Numbered from the stretch's first letter, positions 11,349 to 23,207 are shown. The stretch is 64,000 nucleotides of DNA from Begonia masoniana (GCA_022432975.1 CM039515.1:17269488-17333487); one strand, 5' to 3'. Program-made: numbers and translations. The notes: generated by a model from the sequence alone, not told the origin.

Positions 11349-11807
11349 ATGGCATCTTCCTCCCGCACAGACCAAGTCTTCTCGAGGAAAAAGCAAAAGA
11401 CTTCCTATCCAGCGGATGTACAGTCTGTTGTAATTCCTCCGCCTCTTCAATGGCCAAATCACGAGTTCATCAATCAAGCTGCTTTTAATAGGTACTGTGA
11501 AGGTTTTGAAACTAAAACTCTTATTCGATCTAGAGGAGTAGTTTTTAGAGACTTGTCTAATTTGAACTTAGAAGAACCATTACGTAAGATGGGGTTAATG
11601 CGGCTATTTGATTTAGAGTCTCATTATTGTGAAACTCCGATTATGATGTTTTATACAAATCTGGAACATTCTACACGTATGAAAGACATATTGAACCGAC
11701 TCAGGAATTGATCCATGAAATCCTCCACTGTGAATTTCTGAATGGATCACGGAGATTCTTTGAGGCAGCAAAGAATCTGTCATTTCTTGAGAAGCCAGCA
11801 TGCAAGG
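11349..11807 (+). pseudogene. Extra ORF of F, first part (plant-transposon-protein / env-like position)
   Basis: It starts ATG at 11349 with a Ser-rich basic leader (MASSSRTDQVFSRKKQK), followed by FINQAAFNRYCEGFETK and FDLESHYCETPIMMFYTNL. About 11660-11680 the frame shifts; the sense continues through FEAAKNLSFLEKP up to the E insertion at 11808. In position (after pol, before the 3' LTR) it matches the extra 'env-like' gene of Sirevirus elements. In sequence it looks like the plant family annotated 'putative plant transposon protein' (Transposase_32-like, PF20167). Its function is unknown. Part two starts at 21657. Confidence 0.6.
11803..11807. repeat. Target-site duplication of E, left copy (CAAGG)
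   Basis: CAAGG occurs before the E LTR and again at 21657-21661 directly after it. Confidence 0.9.
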
Positions 11808-12348
11808 TGTAACACCCAGTTCTATAGAACTAATTATTTAATCTTTTAATTAATGGTACACTTTACATGGCAATAATAAATGTAGGGTTAGTGGATGACT
11901 AGTCGAGGATATAAGGGTAATTGAAAATTTAAAAGTGGATAACGTATTTAAGGAAAGTGGTTTTGGGTTTAATGCACTGTAGCCGCCACTGTTTTGCCCA
12001 AATCATTTTTGACTCTCAGCTTCTCAGCTCAACAGAGTGCACTAGGGGATTCTTCTCCAATTTTCCCTTCGGCTTAGGTGAGTTTTACTAAGGTATCTCA
12101 CTGCATTATGATTATAGACGATAGAGGTGTATCGTAGATGCATATTCTTGGGAAATGTAGGGTATAGGAGTTGAGTCGGGTCCCGTAAGGAATCGGGAAT
12201 GCATATAGGATAGAGTCCTGAACTAGCTCCGTAAGTTTTTGAATAGTATGGAATAAGGTTTAGTGAAGATCTAATCGGTATTCTAATTGTGACTTAGGTG
12301 AGCAAAACATCTGAAGTAGTTTGAAACCAAGCATTTCCAGGAAACCAG

Positions 12349-12924
12349 GTAAGTGAAGTATGCTTGTGCCTTCGAGCCTACATCACAAAATAGTAGGATT
12401 GTGCATGCTTAAATGTGTTTGTATGTCATGCATCATATTTTAAAAATTATGCGAAAATGAATTTACATGAAATGACATGGTAAGGAATGAACAGACTGAA
12501 CAGTTGTTAAGGGAACTAATCCGCCCCTTAATCAAGAGAGAGGATGTATGACTTTGGGGGGCAGTGATCCAAACCCCAATTTTACAGGGGGATCTGAACA
12601 GTTGTTAAGAGAACTAATCCGCCCCTTAATCAAGAGAGAGGATGTATGACTTTGGGGGAAGTGATTCAAACCCCAATTTCACTGGGGGATCTGAACAGTT
12701 GTTAAGGGAACTAATCCGCCCCTTAATCAAGAAAGAGGATGTATGACTTTGGGAGAAGTGATCCAACTCCCAATTTCACAGGGGGATCAGATCAGAAACG
12801 AATGCATATGCAACTGAGATGAGAAAGTAGAAACTGCGTGTTTAGGAATTTATGTTTCAGCATTCCATTTCATTATTGCTTTACTTACTTAGCATTAGGC
12901 TAATAAATGAGTTTTGTGATGTAG
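12349..12924 (+). other. Predicted leader intron in the E 5' LTR
   Basis: The donor is ACCAG/GTAAGTGAAG, the branch-like site CTTACTTAGC lies about 40 bases before the acceptor, and the acceptor is TGATGTAG/GTGAAG. The same set of signals, in the same order, occurs in the LTRs of A, A', C, D, G, H, I (donor part) and B. Whether it is spliced cannot be told from DNA. Confidence 0.5.
12493..12785 (+). repeat. 97-bp tandem repeat, three copies, in the E 5' LTR
   Basis: Each unit reads GATCTGAACAGTTGTTAAGG onward and holds two self-complementary parts: TTAAGGG pairing with CCCCTTAA, and TTTGGGGG pairing with CCCCAA. The 3' LTR has the same three copies (about 19310-19602). Element C has a two-copy version in both LTRs. 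Confidence 0.85.
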
Positions 12925-13309
12925 GTGAAGAAGCCTCAGAAGGTGTGTTCTCCGAACATGTTGAGGATTAGGCTGTTGAGGGAGCACTTCAATGCCACGG
13001 ATTGGTGATTCTGATGAGGCGGTTTAACTGGTGTCAATTGATGAGAAGGTTTAGTGAACCATGATTCAATTTAAATATGTTGAGATTTTTAGTGACAGTA
13101 ATAGTTTTGATGTTTTGAATACAATTTGAGACTCTTTCTGATAATGATACTCTGTTAGTTTTAATAGTAGTTTTTACCAAATTTTGGAGTAGTACACGGA
13201 TTTAAGTAATTTTGAACGGTTTTAGTAAAATGCTCAAGTTCTTTTGGTAGTCAGAGTTTTCTTTGTTTATATTGAAATTGTTGCTCTGTTGTTTTCGTTG
13301 AGTATTTTG

Positions 13310-13440
13310 ATCTATCGGTAGATGATGTCTATCGGCAGATGTTGAGTATTTTTTATCTATCGACAGATGTTGAGTATTTTTGATCTATCGGTAGATGATG
13401 TCTATCGGCAGAAGTCGAGAGTTTTGTCTATCGGTGGATT
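13310..13440 (+). repeat. Short ATCGGCAGATG motif array in the E 5' LTR
   Basis: Only a few CTATCGGCAGATG/CTATCGGTAGATG words occur here, with TTGAGTATTTTT linkers. This is the unexpanded counterpart of the roughly 1-kb array in the 3' LTR. Confidence 0.8.
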
Positions 13441-13957
13441 TAGTCCATCGGTGGATGAGAGTATTAGAATTTGTCATTTTGTAATCGGAAGATGTCTTCA
13501 GAAAAAAGCCATCGGAAGATGTCTTCAGTAGAAGCTATCTGTAGATGTGTATAATAAGTTTTGTCGTTTAATGATCGGTAGATGTCGTGTATTAGATCTA
13601 TCGGAAGATGCAGTAGAAGTGTTGTCGTTTAGTGATCGGTAGATGTAGGAAGTAATTTGTCGTTTAGTGACGGGATGATGTGCTCTGTTTTGTTTTGTGA
13701 TTAAAAGACTTTCTTTTGTCGTTTAGTGACCGGACAACGTGATCAGTTTTCTCTTTCTCTTTCAACCAACTGCCTTGAATATTTTAATCTTTAATAAAGA
13801 TTGTTTTTATATGATGATTTTTCCGCTGCAAGTTTTAACATTTTAAGAGTCAAAATCTTGATCATTAAATGAAATTTTAAACTTTTCTCAAAAGTTATAG
13901 TTCGGTTCTGTAGTATGAGTAACAAACAGGGTTTATATAATTCGGGGCGTTACAGTA

Positions 13958-13969
13958 TGGTATCAGAGA
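13958..13969 (+). other. Primer binding site of E
   Basis: TGGTATCAGAGA begins three bases after the 5' LTR and matches the complement of the initiator tRNA-Met 3' end except at the last base. Confidence 0.85.
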
Positions 13970-14108
13970 CATTCAGTTAAACCGTTCAAAAGATTATTCA
14001 TCAGTGCCGATCGTCGCATGGGAGCACTCCAACAACTGTAAGTGTTTATGTTAACCTTAGTTATTAGATGTTTATGAGAGTAGTTAACCTTGAACAGGAG
14101 TATAGAAA

Positions 14109-15689
14109 ATGGCTAGACGACCAGGAAGACCAAGAGTACCAAGAGAGATGTCCAACTTAAGAGCTGTGGAGGATCCTAGCGTGATTAGGCAGCTGACAGA
14201 TCTGGTGCGTCAGCAAACAGACTTAGTGCGTCAGCAGTCCGATCAGTTAGGTGTGCTATTGAACCGAGAGGTACAAGGAAGTGCCAACTCGAGTTCTAGC
14301 AATGAACATTCTGGAGATAGATTCAGGAGGCTACGACCACCCACGTTTGATGGACAGTCGTCTGATCTGGTTATTGCTGAAGGGTGGCTTAGAAAGATTG
14401 AGAGTATGTTTAGGTGTGCCAACATTGGAGAGGGAGACAAGGTCACATTGGCAACATTTCATTTGGCTGGTGATGCTCAACTCTGGTGGGAAACAATAGA
14501 GACCACCACTGATGTTTTGGCAATGACTTGGTCACAATTCAGGGACATTTTCTATGAGAAGTATTTTAGCAGCACTGTCCAAACTGCAAAGAAGTTGGAA
14601 TTTCTGAACTTGAAGCAGACAGGGTCTGTGGCCGAGTACAGTAGGCAATTCGAGTTCCTGTCCAGGTTTGCTAGACCTTTTGCTCACAGGGACGAGGATA
14701 AGGTGTTCAAGTTTGTGCATGGGCTGAAGCCGAAAATTTACCGAGGAGTTAAATTTTGTGGTATTAAAGGCTTGAAATTCAGTGAAGTTGTGTCTACTGC
14801 TCTAGAAGTGAAAGAAGCTGAAAGGAAATGTGCTGGACCAAAAGAGGTCCCACAAAAATTGGTCCAGCCACACCAACAAAGAGGAATGAAGAGGCCTAGT
14901 GAAGACCAGAGTAGCCAAGGAACAGGAGGGAAGATACAGAACGTCAGGAAATTCCCCCAGTGTCCTAAGTGCTTGAAGTACCACCCGGGCGGGTGCAGAT
15001 TGGGCTTTGGGAAGTGTTTCAACTATGAGGAGGTTGGACACACGATCAAAGAATGCCCGAAGCCTAGAATCACCAGATGCTACAATTGTAACAAGGTCGG
15101 CCATATTAGCAGAGACTGCCCAGCTCCTAAGAGTGGCCCTGCTATGGTTAAACTGAGGATATTCTCCATGATGGAGTCGGGTGAGGAACAGCCCGCTGTT
15201 GTGTCAGGTACTATATTGATTAACTCAGTGCCTGCTTTTACCTTATTAGATTCTGGTGCAACTCATTCATTTATAGCATCTGTATTTGCTGTTAAATTAG
15301 ATGTACAGTTTACCCCTTCCATGCATGTGTTTAATGTTGCATTACCCTCTGGTGAACGCATGCACTCTAACCAAGTGATACTTGACTGTGATGTGTTAGT
15401 AGGGAACGTAAATCTACCTGCTGATCTTATTATTATGAATATAATGGGATTTGATGTAATCCTAGGAATGGACTGGTTGTTTAAACACCACGTCACAATT
15501 GATTGTAGGACTGGAATAGTTAGTTTCCAACCCCCTGGTAGTTTGAAACATACCTTTCAAGCTTCAAGGAAGAGTAAGGAAATGTCTGTGATGACTTCTA
15601 TGAACACTAGACCTCCCCCATGTGAAGAGTATTTGTGTTTCTTAGCTAGCGTTTTAGACACACAACTTGTAGAAAAAGCAAATCCTTAG
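14109..15689 (+). CDS. E gag and aspartic protease (ends at a premature stop)
   Basis: Start ATG 14109, 526 codons. Residues 1-60 are Arg- and Gln-rich. A retrotransposon gag domain follows at about 75-225 (PPTFDGQ, DAQLWWE and FLNLKQTGSVAEYSRQFE words). Two zinc knuckles come next: CFNYEEVGHTIKEC at about 303, whose second Cys is Tyr, and CYNCNKVGHISRDC at about 324. The protease motif [12 protein letters not shown] is at about 379, with ILGMDW near 457. Gag packages element RNA, and the protease processes the polyprotein. The TAG at 15687-15689 replaces a sense codon in related element C, so this stop is a mutation within gag-pol rather than a natural end. The next piece continues in the same frame. 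Confidence 0.88.
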   Translation: MARRPGRPRVPREMSNLRAVEDPSVIRQLTDLVRQQTDLVRQQSDQLGVLLNREVQGSANSSSSNEHSGDRFRRLRPPTFDGQSSDLVIAEGWLRKIESMFRCANIGEGDKVTLATFHLAGDAQLWWETIETTTDVLAMTWSQFRDIFYEKYFSSTVQTAKKLEFLNLKQTGSVAEYSRQFEFLSRFARPFAHRDEDKVFKFVHGLKPKIYRGVKFCGIKGLKFSEVVSTALEVKEAERKCAGPKEVPQKLVQPHQQRGMKRPSEDQSSQGTGGKIQNVRKFPQCPKCLKYHPGGCRLGFGKCFNYEEVGHTIKECPKPRITRCYNCNKVGHISRDCPAPKSGPAMVKLRIFSMMESGEEQPAVVSGTILINSVPAFTLLDSGATHSFIASVFAVKLDVQFTPSMHVFNVALPSGERMHSNQVILDCDVLVGNVNLPADLIIMNIMGFDVILGMDWLFKHHVTIDCRTGIVSFQPPGSLKHTFQASRKSKEMSVMTSMNTRPPPCEEYLCFLASVLDTQLVEKANP

Positions 15690-18586
15690 AATGTCTTAAT
15701 TGTCCAAGACTTTCCTGAAGTATTTTTGGATGACCTTCCTGGTTTGCCGCCTGATAGGGAAATTGAATTCGTTGTAGATGTTTATCCCGGCGCTAAGCCT
15801 GTGTCTAAAAATCCATATAGATTAGCACCAATAGAACTTAAAGAATTAAAGAAGCAGTTAGAGGATCTGTTAGAGAAAGGGTTCATACGCCGTAGCTTTT
15901 CACCGTGGGGTGCACCTGTTCTTTTTGTCAAAAAGAAAGATGGATCGATGCATATGTGCATTGATTATAGGGAATTGAATAAGTTAACTGTCAAGAACAA
16001 GTATCCATTACCGAGGATTGATGACCTATTTGACCAACTCCGTGGTGCACGAGTTTTCTCTAAGATTGATTTGAGGTCAGGTTACTACCAACTAAAAGTC
16101 AAAACCGAAGATATTCCAAAGACTGCCTTTCGCCCAAGGTATGGACATGAGTTTTTGGTTATATCCTTTGGATTGACAAATGCACCGGCAGCCTTCATGG
16201 ATCTTATGCATAGAGTGTTTCATGAGTATTTAGACAAGTTTGTTATTGTGTTTATAGATGACATTTTAATCTATTCACGTTCTAGTTAAGAACATGCAGA
16301 ACATTTGAACTTAGTATTAGGGGTGCTAAGGCAGCACCAACTCTATGCCAAGTTTTCTAAATGTGAGTTTTGGCTGGACAGAGTTCACTTCCTTGGTCAT
16401 GTGACCTCTGGTGATGGAATATCTGTCGACCCAGCCAAGGTTCGAGCAGTCAAGGAGTGGCCCCAACCGAAGAATGCTGCAGATATTTGGAGTTTCCTTG
16501 GACTTGCAGGATATTACAGAAAGTTTATTGAAGGATTCTCAAAGATTGCAACACCCCTCACTCGGCTAACCAGGAAGAATGTGAAGTATGTGTGGACTGA
16601 GGATATTGAGCATAGTTTTCAGACCTTGAAACAGAAACTGACCAATGCTTCAATTTTGACCCTTCCTGTTGATGATGGTAAATTTAGCATTTACTATGAT
16701 GCATCCAAGATTGGACTTAGCTGTGTCTTGATGCAGGAGGGAAAGGTAATAGCTTATGTCTCTAGACAGTTGAAAACACATGAGAAGAATTACCCTACAC
16801 ATGACCTAGAATTAGCTGCGGTGGTATTTGCACTTAAGATTTGGAGGCATTACTTGTATGGACAGTCTTGTGAAATATTCTGGGACCATAAAAGTCTGAA
16901 ATATATCTTCACACAAAAGGAATTAAATATGAGGCAACGTCGATGGTTGGAATTTGTAAAGGATTACGATTTTGAGATCAAATATCATCCTGGCAAAGCA
17001 AATATTGTGGCAGATGCCTTGAGTAGAGTGACAACTTCAGCCTCAGCCTTGATTCTTGACGTGCCATTAGCCTTAGAGACCGACTTCCAAAGGTTTAATT
17101 TAGAAGCAGTGCACAGTGTGTCAACCATGCTTATTGCAATATCCTTAGACCTACCATTCTTGAAAGAATAAAGGAAGCCCAAATAAATGATGTAGAGTGC
17201 AACAAGTACAAGTTAAGCATGGATTCTACGGACAAATCAGATTTTAACTATTCTGCTGATGGAATCCTTAAGTTTAGAAATAGATGGTTTATTCCTGCCA
17301 TAAAAGAACTTCGAGATGAAATTCTTTCTGAAGCACATTCTTCTAGATTCTCTGTTCACCCTGGGAGTACAAAGATGTACAAGGATCTTAAACAGCATTA
17401 TTGGTGGCCAAATATGGAAAGGAGTGTGGCAGAGTATATAGGATCATGTTTGTTTTGTCAGCAAATTAAAGCTGAGCATCAGAGACCCTCAGGAACATTA
17501 CAACCTTTACCAGTTCCTGAATGGAAATGGGAATAAATAACGATGGACATTGTTGTGGGATTGCCTAGAACAGTAATGGGACATGATGCAATCTAGGTGA
17601 TAGTTGATCGATTAACTAAATCTGCCTACTTTCTGCCAATGAGGATGACATACTCGATGGATAAGCTTGCTGAATTGTATGTGCCAGAGATTGTCAGGTT
17701 ACATGGAGTTCCAAATACCATAATTTCAGACCGAGATTCTAGGTTTACATCTATGTTTGGGAAGAGTTTGCATAAGGCTATGGGTACACAGCTCAACTTT
17801 AGCACAGCCTTTCACCCTCAGACAGATGGACTATCTGAAAGGACTATTCAGACATTGGAAAATATGCTTCGTGCATGCGTTTTAGATTTTCAAGGATCTT
17901 GGAGTAAATATTTGTCATTGGTGGAGTTTTCCTATAATAACAGTTTTCAGGCAACAATAGGAATGGCACCTTATGAGGCCTTGTATGGGCGAAAATGTAG
18001 ATCACCTTTGTACTGGGATGAAGTTGGTGAAGCACAGTTGCTTGGTCCTGACATTGTGCAACAAACTATTGAGAAGGTTGCCCTCATCTGCCAGTGGATT
18101 TTGACAGCTCAGAGCCGACAGAAAAGCTATGCTGATAAAAGACGTAGAAAATTGGAGTTTGAGGTAGGTGATGAAGTTTTTCTTAAGGTATCACCATTCA
18201 AGGGAGTTGTGAGATTTGGTAAGAGAGGCAAGTTGAACCCCAGATTTATTGGACCCTTTTCAATCTTAAAAAGGATCGGGAAGGCAGCTTACGAGTTACA
18301 GCTACCCACCTCTATGGAAGGAATCCATAATGTGTTCCATGTATCTATGTTGAAGAAGTGTATACGAGATCCATCACAGATTGTGGAACAACAGAGTATT
18401 GAAGTTCATCCTACTCTTGCATATGAGGAGAAACCAGTAAGGATCCTAGAATATGCTGTGAAGGTGTTGCGCAACAAAGAAGTTCCTCTGGAGAAAGTCT
18501 TATGGCACAACCAGAACATAGAGGAGACAACCTGGGAGCGCCAGCAAGACATGATGGACCAACATCTGGAATTATTCAGGTACTGA
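15690..18586 (+). pseudogene. E RT-RNase H-integrase-chromodomain, broken
   Basis: RT is seen at 15726-16289 ([40 protein letters not shown]). RNase H and the integrase zinc region follow at 16305-17536 ([33 protein letters not shown], then YWWPN with [12 protein letters not shown]). The integrase core is at 17560-18100 (VDRLTKSAYFLP, ISDRDSRF, HPQTDGLSERT), and a chromodomain-like tail (EEKPVRILE, NKEVPLEKVLW, TWERQQDM) runs to 18586. Stops at 16287 (TAA), 17534 (TAA) and 17594 (TAG), and a one-base frameshift near 17140-17160, break it. The catalytic residues that remain look intact, so the damage is recent relative to B. In a working copy this part would make, join and target cDNA to chromatin. 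Confidence 0.9.
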
Positions 18587-18604
18587 ATTTTGAGGACAAA
18601 ATTC

Positions 18605-18621
18605 TTTTAAGGAGGGTAGAT
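18605..18621 (+). other. Polypurine tract of E
   Basis: TTTTAAGGAGGGTAGAT lies directly before the 3' LTR start TGTAACACCCG. The pol end has the TTTTGAGGACAAAATTC box just upstream, also present in elements A, B and C. Confidence 0.85.
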
Positions 18622-19310
18622 TGTAACACCCGATTCTATAGAACTAATTATTTAATCTTTTAATTAATGGTACACTTTACATGGCAATAATAAATGTAGG
18701 GTTAGTGGATGACTAGGCGAGGGCATAAGGGTAATTAAAAATTTAAAAGTGGATAACGTATTTAAGGAAAGAGGTTTTGGGTTTAATGCACTGTAGTCGC
18801 CACTGTTTTTCCCAAATCATTTTCGACTCTCAGCTTCTCAGCTCAGCAAAGTGCGCTAGGGGATTCTTCTCCGATTTTCCCTTCGGCTTAGGTGAGTTTT
18901 ACTAAGGTATCTCACTGCATTATGATTATAGACGATAGAGGTGTATCGTAGATGCATATTCTTAGAAAATGTAGGGTGTAGGAGTTGAGTCGGGTCCCGT
19001 AAGGAATCGGGAATGCATATAGGATAGAGTCTTGAACTAGCTCTGTAAGTTTCTGAATAGTGTGGAATAAGGTTTAGTGAAGATCTAATCGGTATTCTGT
19101 TTGTGACTTAGTTGAGCAAAACATCTGAAGTAGTTTGAAACCGAGCATTTCCAGGAAACCAGGTAAGTGAAGTATGCTTGTGCCTTCGAGCCTACATCAC
19201 AAAATAATAGGATTGTGCATGCTTGAATGTGTTTGTATGTCGTGCATCATATTTTGAAAATTATGCGAAAATGAATTTACATGAAATGGCATGGTAAGGA
19301 ATGAACAGAT

Positions 19311-19602
19311 TGAACAGTTGTTAAGGGAGCTAATCCGCCCCTTAATCAAGAGAGAGGATGTATGACTTTGGGGGAAGTGATCCAAACCCCAATTTCACAG
19401 GGGGATCTGAACAGTTGTTAAGGGAACTAATCCGCCCCTTAATCAAGAGAGAGGATGTATGACTTTGGGGGAAGTGATCCAAACCCCAATTTCACAGGGG
19501 GATCTGAACAGTTGTTAAGGGAACTAATCCGCCCCTTAATCAAGAGAGAATATGTATGACTTTGGGAGAAGTGATCGAACTCCCAATTTCACAGGGGGAT
19601 CA
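19311..19602 (+). repeat. 97-bp tandem repeat, three copies, in the E 3' LTR
   Basis: Counterpart of 12493-12785 with the same three copies and few differences. Confidence 0.85.
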
Positions 19603-20118
19603 GATCAGAAATGAATGCATATGCAACTGAGATGAGAAAGTAGAAACTGCATGTTTAGAAATTTATGTTTCAGCATTCCATTTCATTATTGCTTTACTTA
19701 CTTAGCATTAGGCTAATAGATGAGTTTTGTGATGTAGGTGAAGAAGCCTCAGAAGGTGTGTTCTCCAAACATGTTGAGGATTAGGCTGTTGGGGGAGCAC
19801 TTCAATGCCACGGATTGGTGATTCTGATGAGGCGGTTTAACTGGTGTCAGTTGATGAGAAGGTTTAGTGAACCATGATTCAATTTAAATATGTTGAGAGT
19901 TTCAGTGACAGTAGTAGTTTTGATGTTTTGAATACAATTTGAGACTCTTTCTGATAATGATACTCTGTTAGTTTTAATAGTGGTTTTTACCAAATTTTGG
20001 AGTAGTACACGGATTTAAGTAATTTTGATCTGTTTTAGTAAAATGCTCAAGTTCTTTTGGTAGTCAGAGTTTTCTTTGTTTATAGTGAAATTGTTGCTAT
20101 ATTGTTTTCGTTGAGTAT

Positions 20119-21165
20119 TTTGATCTATCGGTAGATGATGTCTATCGGCAGATGTTGAGTATTAGATGATGTCTATCGGCAGATGTTGAGTATTTTTTAT
20201 CTATCGGCAGATGATGTCTATCGGCAGATGATGTCTATCGGCAGATGTTGAGTATTTTTTATCTATCGGCAGATGTTGAGTATTTTGATCTATCGGTAGA
20301 TGATGTCTATCGGCAGATGTTGAGTATTTTGATCTATCGGTAGATGATGTCTATCGGCAGATGTTGAGTATTTTTTATCTATCGGCAGATGTTGAGTATT
20401 TTTTATCTATCGGCAGATGTTGAGTATTTTTTATCTATCGGCAGATGTTGAGTATTTTTTATCTATCGGCAGATGTTGAGTATTTTTTATCTATCGGCAG
20501 ATGTTGAGTATTTTTTATCTATCGGCAGATGTTGAGTATTTTTTATCTATCGGCAGATGTTGAGTATTTTTTATCTATCGGCAGATGTTGAGTATTTTTT
20601 ATCTATCGGCAGATGTTGAGTATTTTTTATCTATCGGCAGATGTTGAGTATTTTTTATCTATCGGCAGATGTTGAGTATTTTTTATCTATCGGCAGATGT
20701 TGAGTATTTTTTATCTATCGGCAGATGTTGAGTATTTTTTATCTATCGGCAGATGTTGAGTATTTTTTATCTATCGGCAGATGTTGAGTATTTTTTATCT
20801 ATCGGCAGATGTTGAGTATTTTTTATCTATCGGCAGATGTTGAGTATTTTGATCTATCGGTAGATGATGTCTATCGGCAGATGTTGAGTATTTTTTATCT
20901 ATCGGCAGATGTTGAGTATTTTTTATCTATCGGCAGATGTTGAGTATTTTTTATCTATCGGCAGATGTTGAGTATTTTTTATCTATCGGCAGATGTTGAG
21001 TATTTTTTATCTATCGGCAGATGTTGAGTATTTTTTATCTATCGGCAGATGTTGAGTATTTTTTATCTATCGGCAGATGTTGAGTATTTTTTATCTATCG
21101 GCAGATGTTGAGTATTTTTTATCTATCGGCAGATGTTGAGTATTTTTTATCTATCGGCAGATTTA
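20119..21165 (+). repeat. 28-bp minisatellite in the E 3' LTR (about 30 units)
   Basis: The unit is CTATCGGCAGATG plus TTGAGTATTTTTTAT. Nearly identical copies run from about 20379 to 21160, broken once near 20850-20880 by the variant CTATCGGTAGATGATG. Irregular, older-looking units lie at the left edge. The homogeneous core suggests recent expansion. Confidence 0.93.
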
Positions 21166-21656
21166 TCGGCAGAAGTCGAGAGTTTTGTCTATCGGTGGAT
21201 TTAGTCCATCGGTGGATGAGAGTATTAGAATTTGTCGTTTTGTAATCAGAAGATGTCTTCCGAAAAAAGCCATCGGAAGATGTCTTCAGTAGAAGCTATA
21301 AGTAGATGTGTATAATAAGTTTTGTCGTTTAGTGATCGGTAGATGTCGTGTATTAGATCTATCGGAAGATGTAGTAGATGTGTTGTCGTTTAGTGATCGG
21401 TAGATGTAGGAAGTAATTTTTCGTTTAGTAACCAGACAACGCGATCAGTTTTCTCTTTCTCTTTCAACCAATTGCCTTGAATATTTTAATCTTTAATAAA
21501 GATTGTTTTTATATGATGATTTTTTTGCTGCAAGTTTTAACGTTTTAAGAGTCAAAATCTTGATCATTGAATGAAATTTTAAACTTTTCTCAAAAGTCAT
21601 AGTTCAGTTCTGTAGTATGAGTAACGAACCGGGTTTATACAATTCAGGGCGTTACA

Positions 21657-23207
21657 CAAGGACTTAGTAAAATTGATTACCAAGGATCCTAACAACTCTC
21701 TCTTGAAGTTGAAAAGCAAGGATTTGAACTTTAGGGCTAGAGTCTTCCACTAGATGATCCACTTCAACATTTTGCCAGTAGATGGTCATAGAGACCATGT
21801 TAGTAGAATGGATCTATTCCTTCTCAGTCAACTATTAAAAGTTGAACCATTTCATATTGGCTACATTGTTTTAAATCGGATACTTCAAGTTGTCTGTAAT
21901 GTATCCAGGCCTCTGCCATACAATCTTCTGCTCATGAAGATTTTTCAAAGGTTTGGTGTCAGATTACCGGATTCTGACAAGCTATTAGTCCTGAAGAAAT
22001 CAGATTTCTTCTCGTCCTCCACCTTCTCGAGGATGGGAATAACTAGAAATGCTCAAGGTATGCTGATTGAAAAAGTTGGTCGAGGAGGTGTTTCTCTTGA
22101 CAATTCATCACTCGCAGCCCCAAGGCGCTTGATTATTGACGAAGAAGAAGAGGAAGAAAGTGATCAAGATGACACTCTTCTTCCTGTCCTTGATCCTCTG
22201 CCACCTCAAGTTCACCTTACTCAAGCTCCTTTGTCTTTAGCTCTTGAAGAGGTCAGTCATGTTCAAATCAACACTCAAGAGCCTTTGTGTGATCATGAAC
22301 TTTCTCAAGTCCAAGCTGATATTCCTCCACAACCTCAACCACCCCATGCTCAGAACCTACAATTCTTCAAATTCATGCTCCTCCACGAAGAATTCCTCAA
22401 AGGAGAGCTCTCATCTCAGAAGATCAATTCGATGATCTTATGGCAAGTATAGCCAGCATTGGCTCTGCTCAAAGTATTTTTCAAGACACTATCACAAATC
22501 GTCTTGATCTGATTGAGGCATCCATTCTTGGTTTCTACTCTAGAATTGATCAATTGGAGATAAATCAGAATGTCTCAAGCATCGTTCCCCACGTCAGCTC
22601 ATCTCATGATGCAATAGTCTCTAGAGTTGCTTTCATTGAAGCATCAGTTCATGGTTTTTTCCCCCGTATTGATTTATTGGAGAAAAACCTAAGTATCTCA
22701 GCTGACGATATCCAAAACTCCATTAGATTCAGTAATGGCTATTTGGAGACTCTAACTCAACATGTGATGGAAAAGGTTCCTGTTCATCTGGAAGTGATTA
22801 GAGATCAATGGGCTGCCAATGATTCTGCTGAAGAAGAAGGAGCAGTTGAACCTGAAGGTGAGAGTGACCCTTTGCCTGCTGAGATTGTTGCTCCGGATGT
22901 TCATCCGGTTACTATTGATCCACAAGGAAGTGTGGATGCATTCATCCCTTCAATGGCAGATGTTTTTCCTTCAATTGCTCCCATTGCTTCTCAAATCTCT
23001 CAGTCAGTTCTTGGCACTGCAGAGGTTTCTGAGGAAGAACCTCTAGTTGCTCTTGATGTTTCTCCAATCGTGCTAAATACTTGTACTGCTTCAGATCCCC
23101 CTCCAGAAGCTATCACTTCTACTGAGGTTGGAGTTGGTCCTGTTGAGGAAATTAATCATCAGGCGGAATCCCCTCCTGATAAGGATGATTTCCTTGATCA
23201 ACTATAA
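21657..23207 (+). pseudogene. Extra ORF of F, second part
   Basis: After the E insertion the sense continues (DLVKLITKDPNNSLL) to a TAG at 21751-21753, then through MIHFNILPVDGHRDHVSRMD and YIVLNRILQVVCN to about 22360. A frameshift between about 22360 and 22440 leads to the last part (22440-23207): MASIASIGSAQ, then two related stretches, LDLIEASILGFYSRIDQLE and VAFIEASVHGFFPRIDLLE, that look coiled-coil, then an acidic Pro-rich tail ending at TAA. It sits where Sirevirus elements carry their extra ORF. Function unknown. The ILPVDGHRD region resembles ILPRDEHRD in the pseudogene at 63298-63890. Confidence 0.6.

Larger units (their letters stand above)
11808..13954 (+). mobile_element. 5' LTR of E (2147 bp)
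   Basis: It runs from TGTAACACCCAGTTC to TTCGGGGCGTTACA. GTATTTAAGG near 11947 is a possible TATA element. It contains the intron-like cassette (12349-12924), a 97-bp repeat in three copies, and a short form of the ATCGGCAGATG motif array (about 13310-13440). Confidence 0.9.
11808..21656 (+). mobile_element. Ty3/gypsy element 'E' (Tekay-like), complete but mutated
   Basis: It has a 5' LTR (11808-13954), primer site, gag-pol, polypurine tract and a 3' LTR (18622-21656), flanked by CAAGG. Its proteins are closest to element C in this window (same gag start MAR, PRVPRE and VIRQLTDLVRQQ words). The LTRs differ by 888 bp in length, in keeping with the minisatellite in the 3' copy. Several stops and one frameshift make it non-autonomous now. 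Confidence 0.92.
18622..21656 (+). mobile_element. 3' LTR of E (3035 bp, expanded)
   Basis: Outside the array it is closely similar to the 5' LTR, with scattered single-base changes. The whole length excess lies within 20119-21165. It ends TTCAGGGCGTTACA at 21656, followed by CAAGG. Confidence 0.9.

Noticed and set aside
20119..21165. Regular 28-bp repeats resembling a CRISPR array
   Set aside because: The units follow each other without distinct spacers, lie inside an LTR and in a plant genome. It is a minisatellite.
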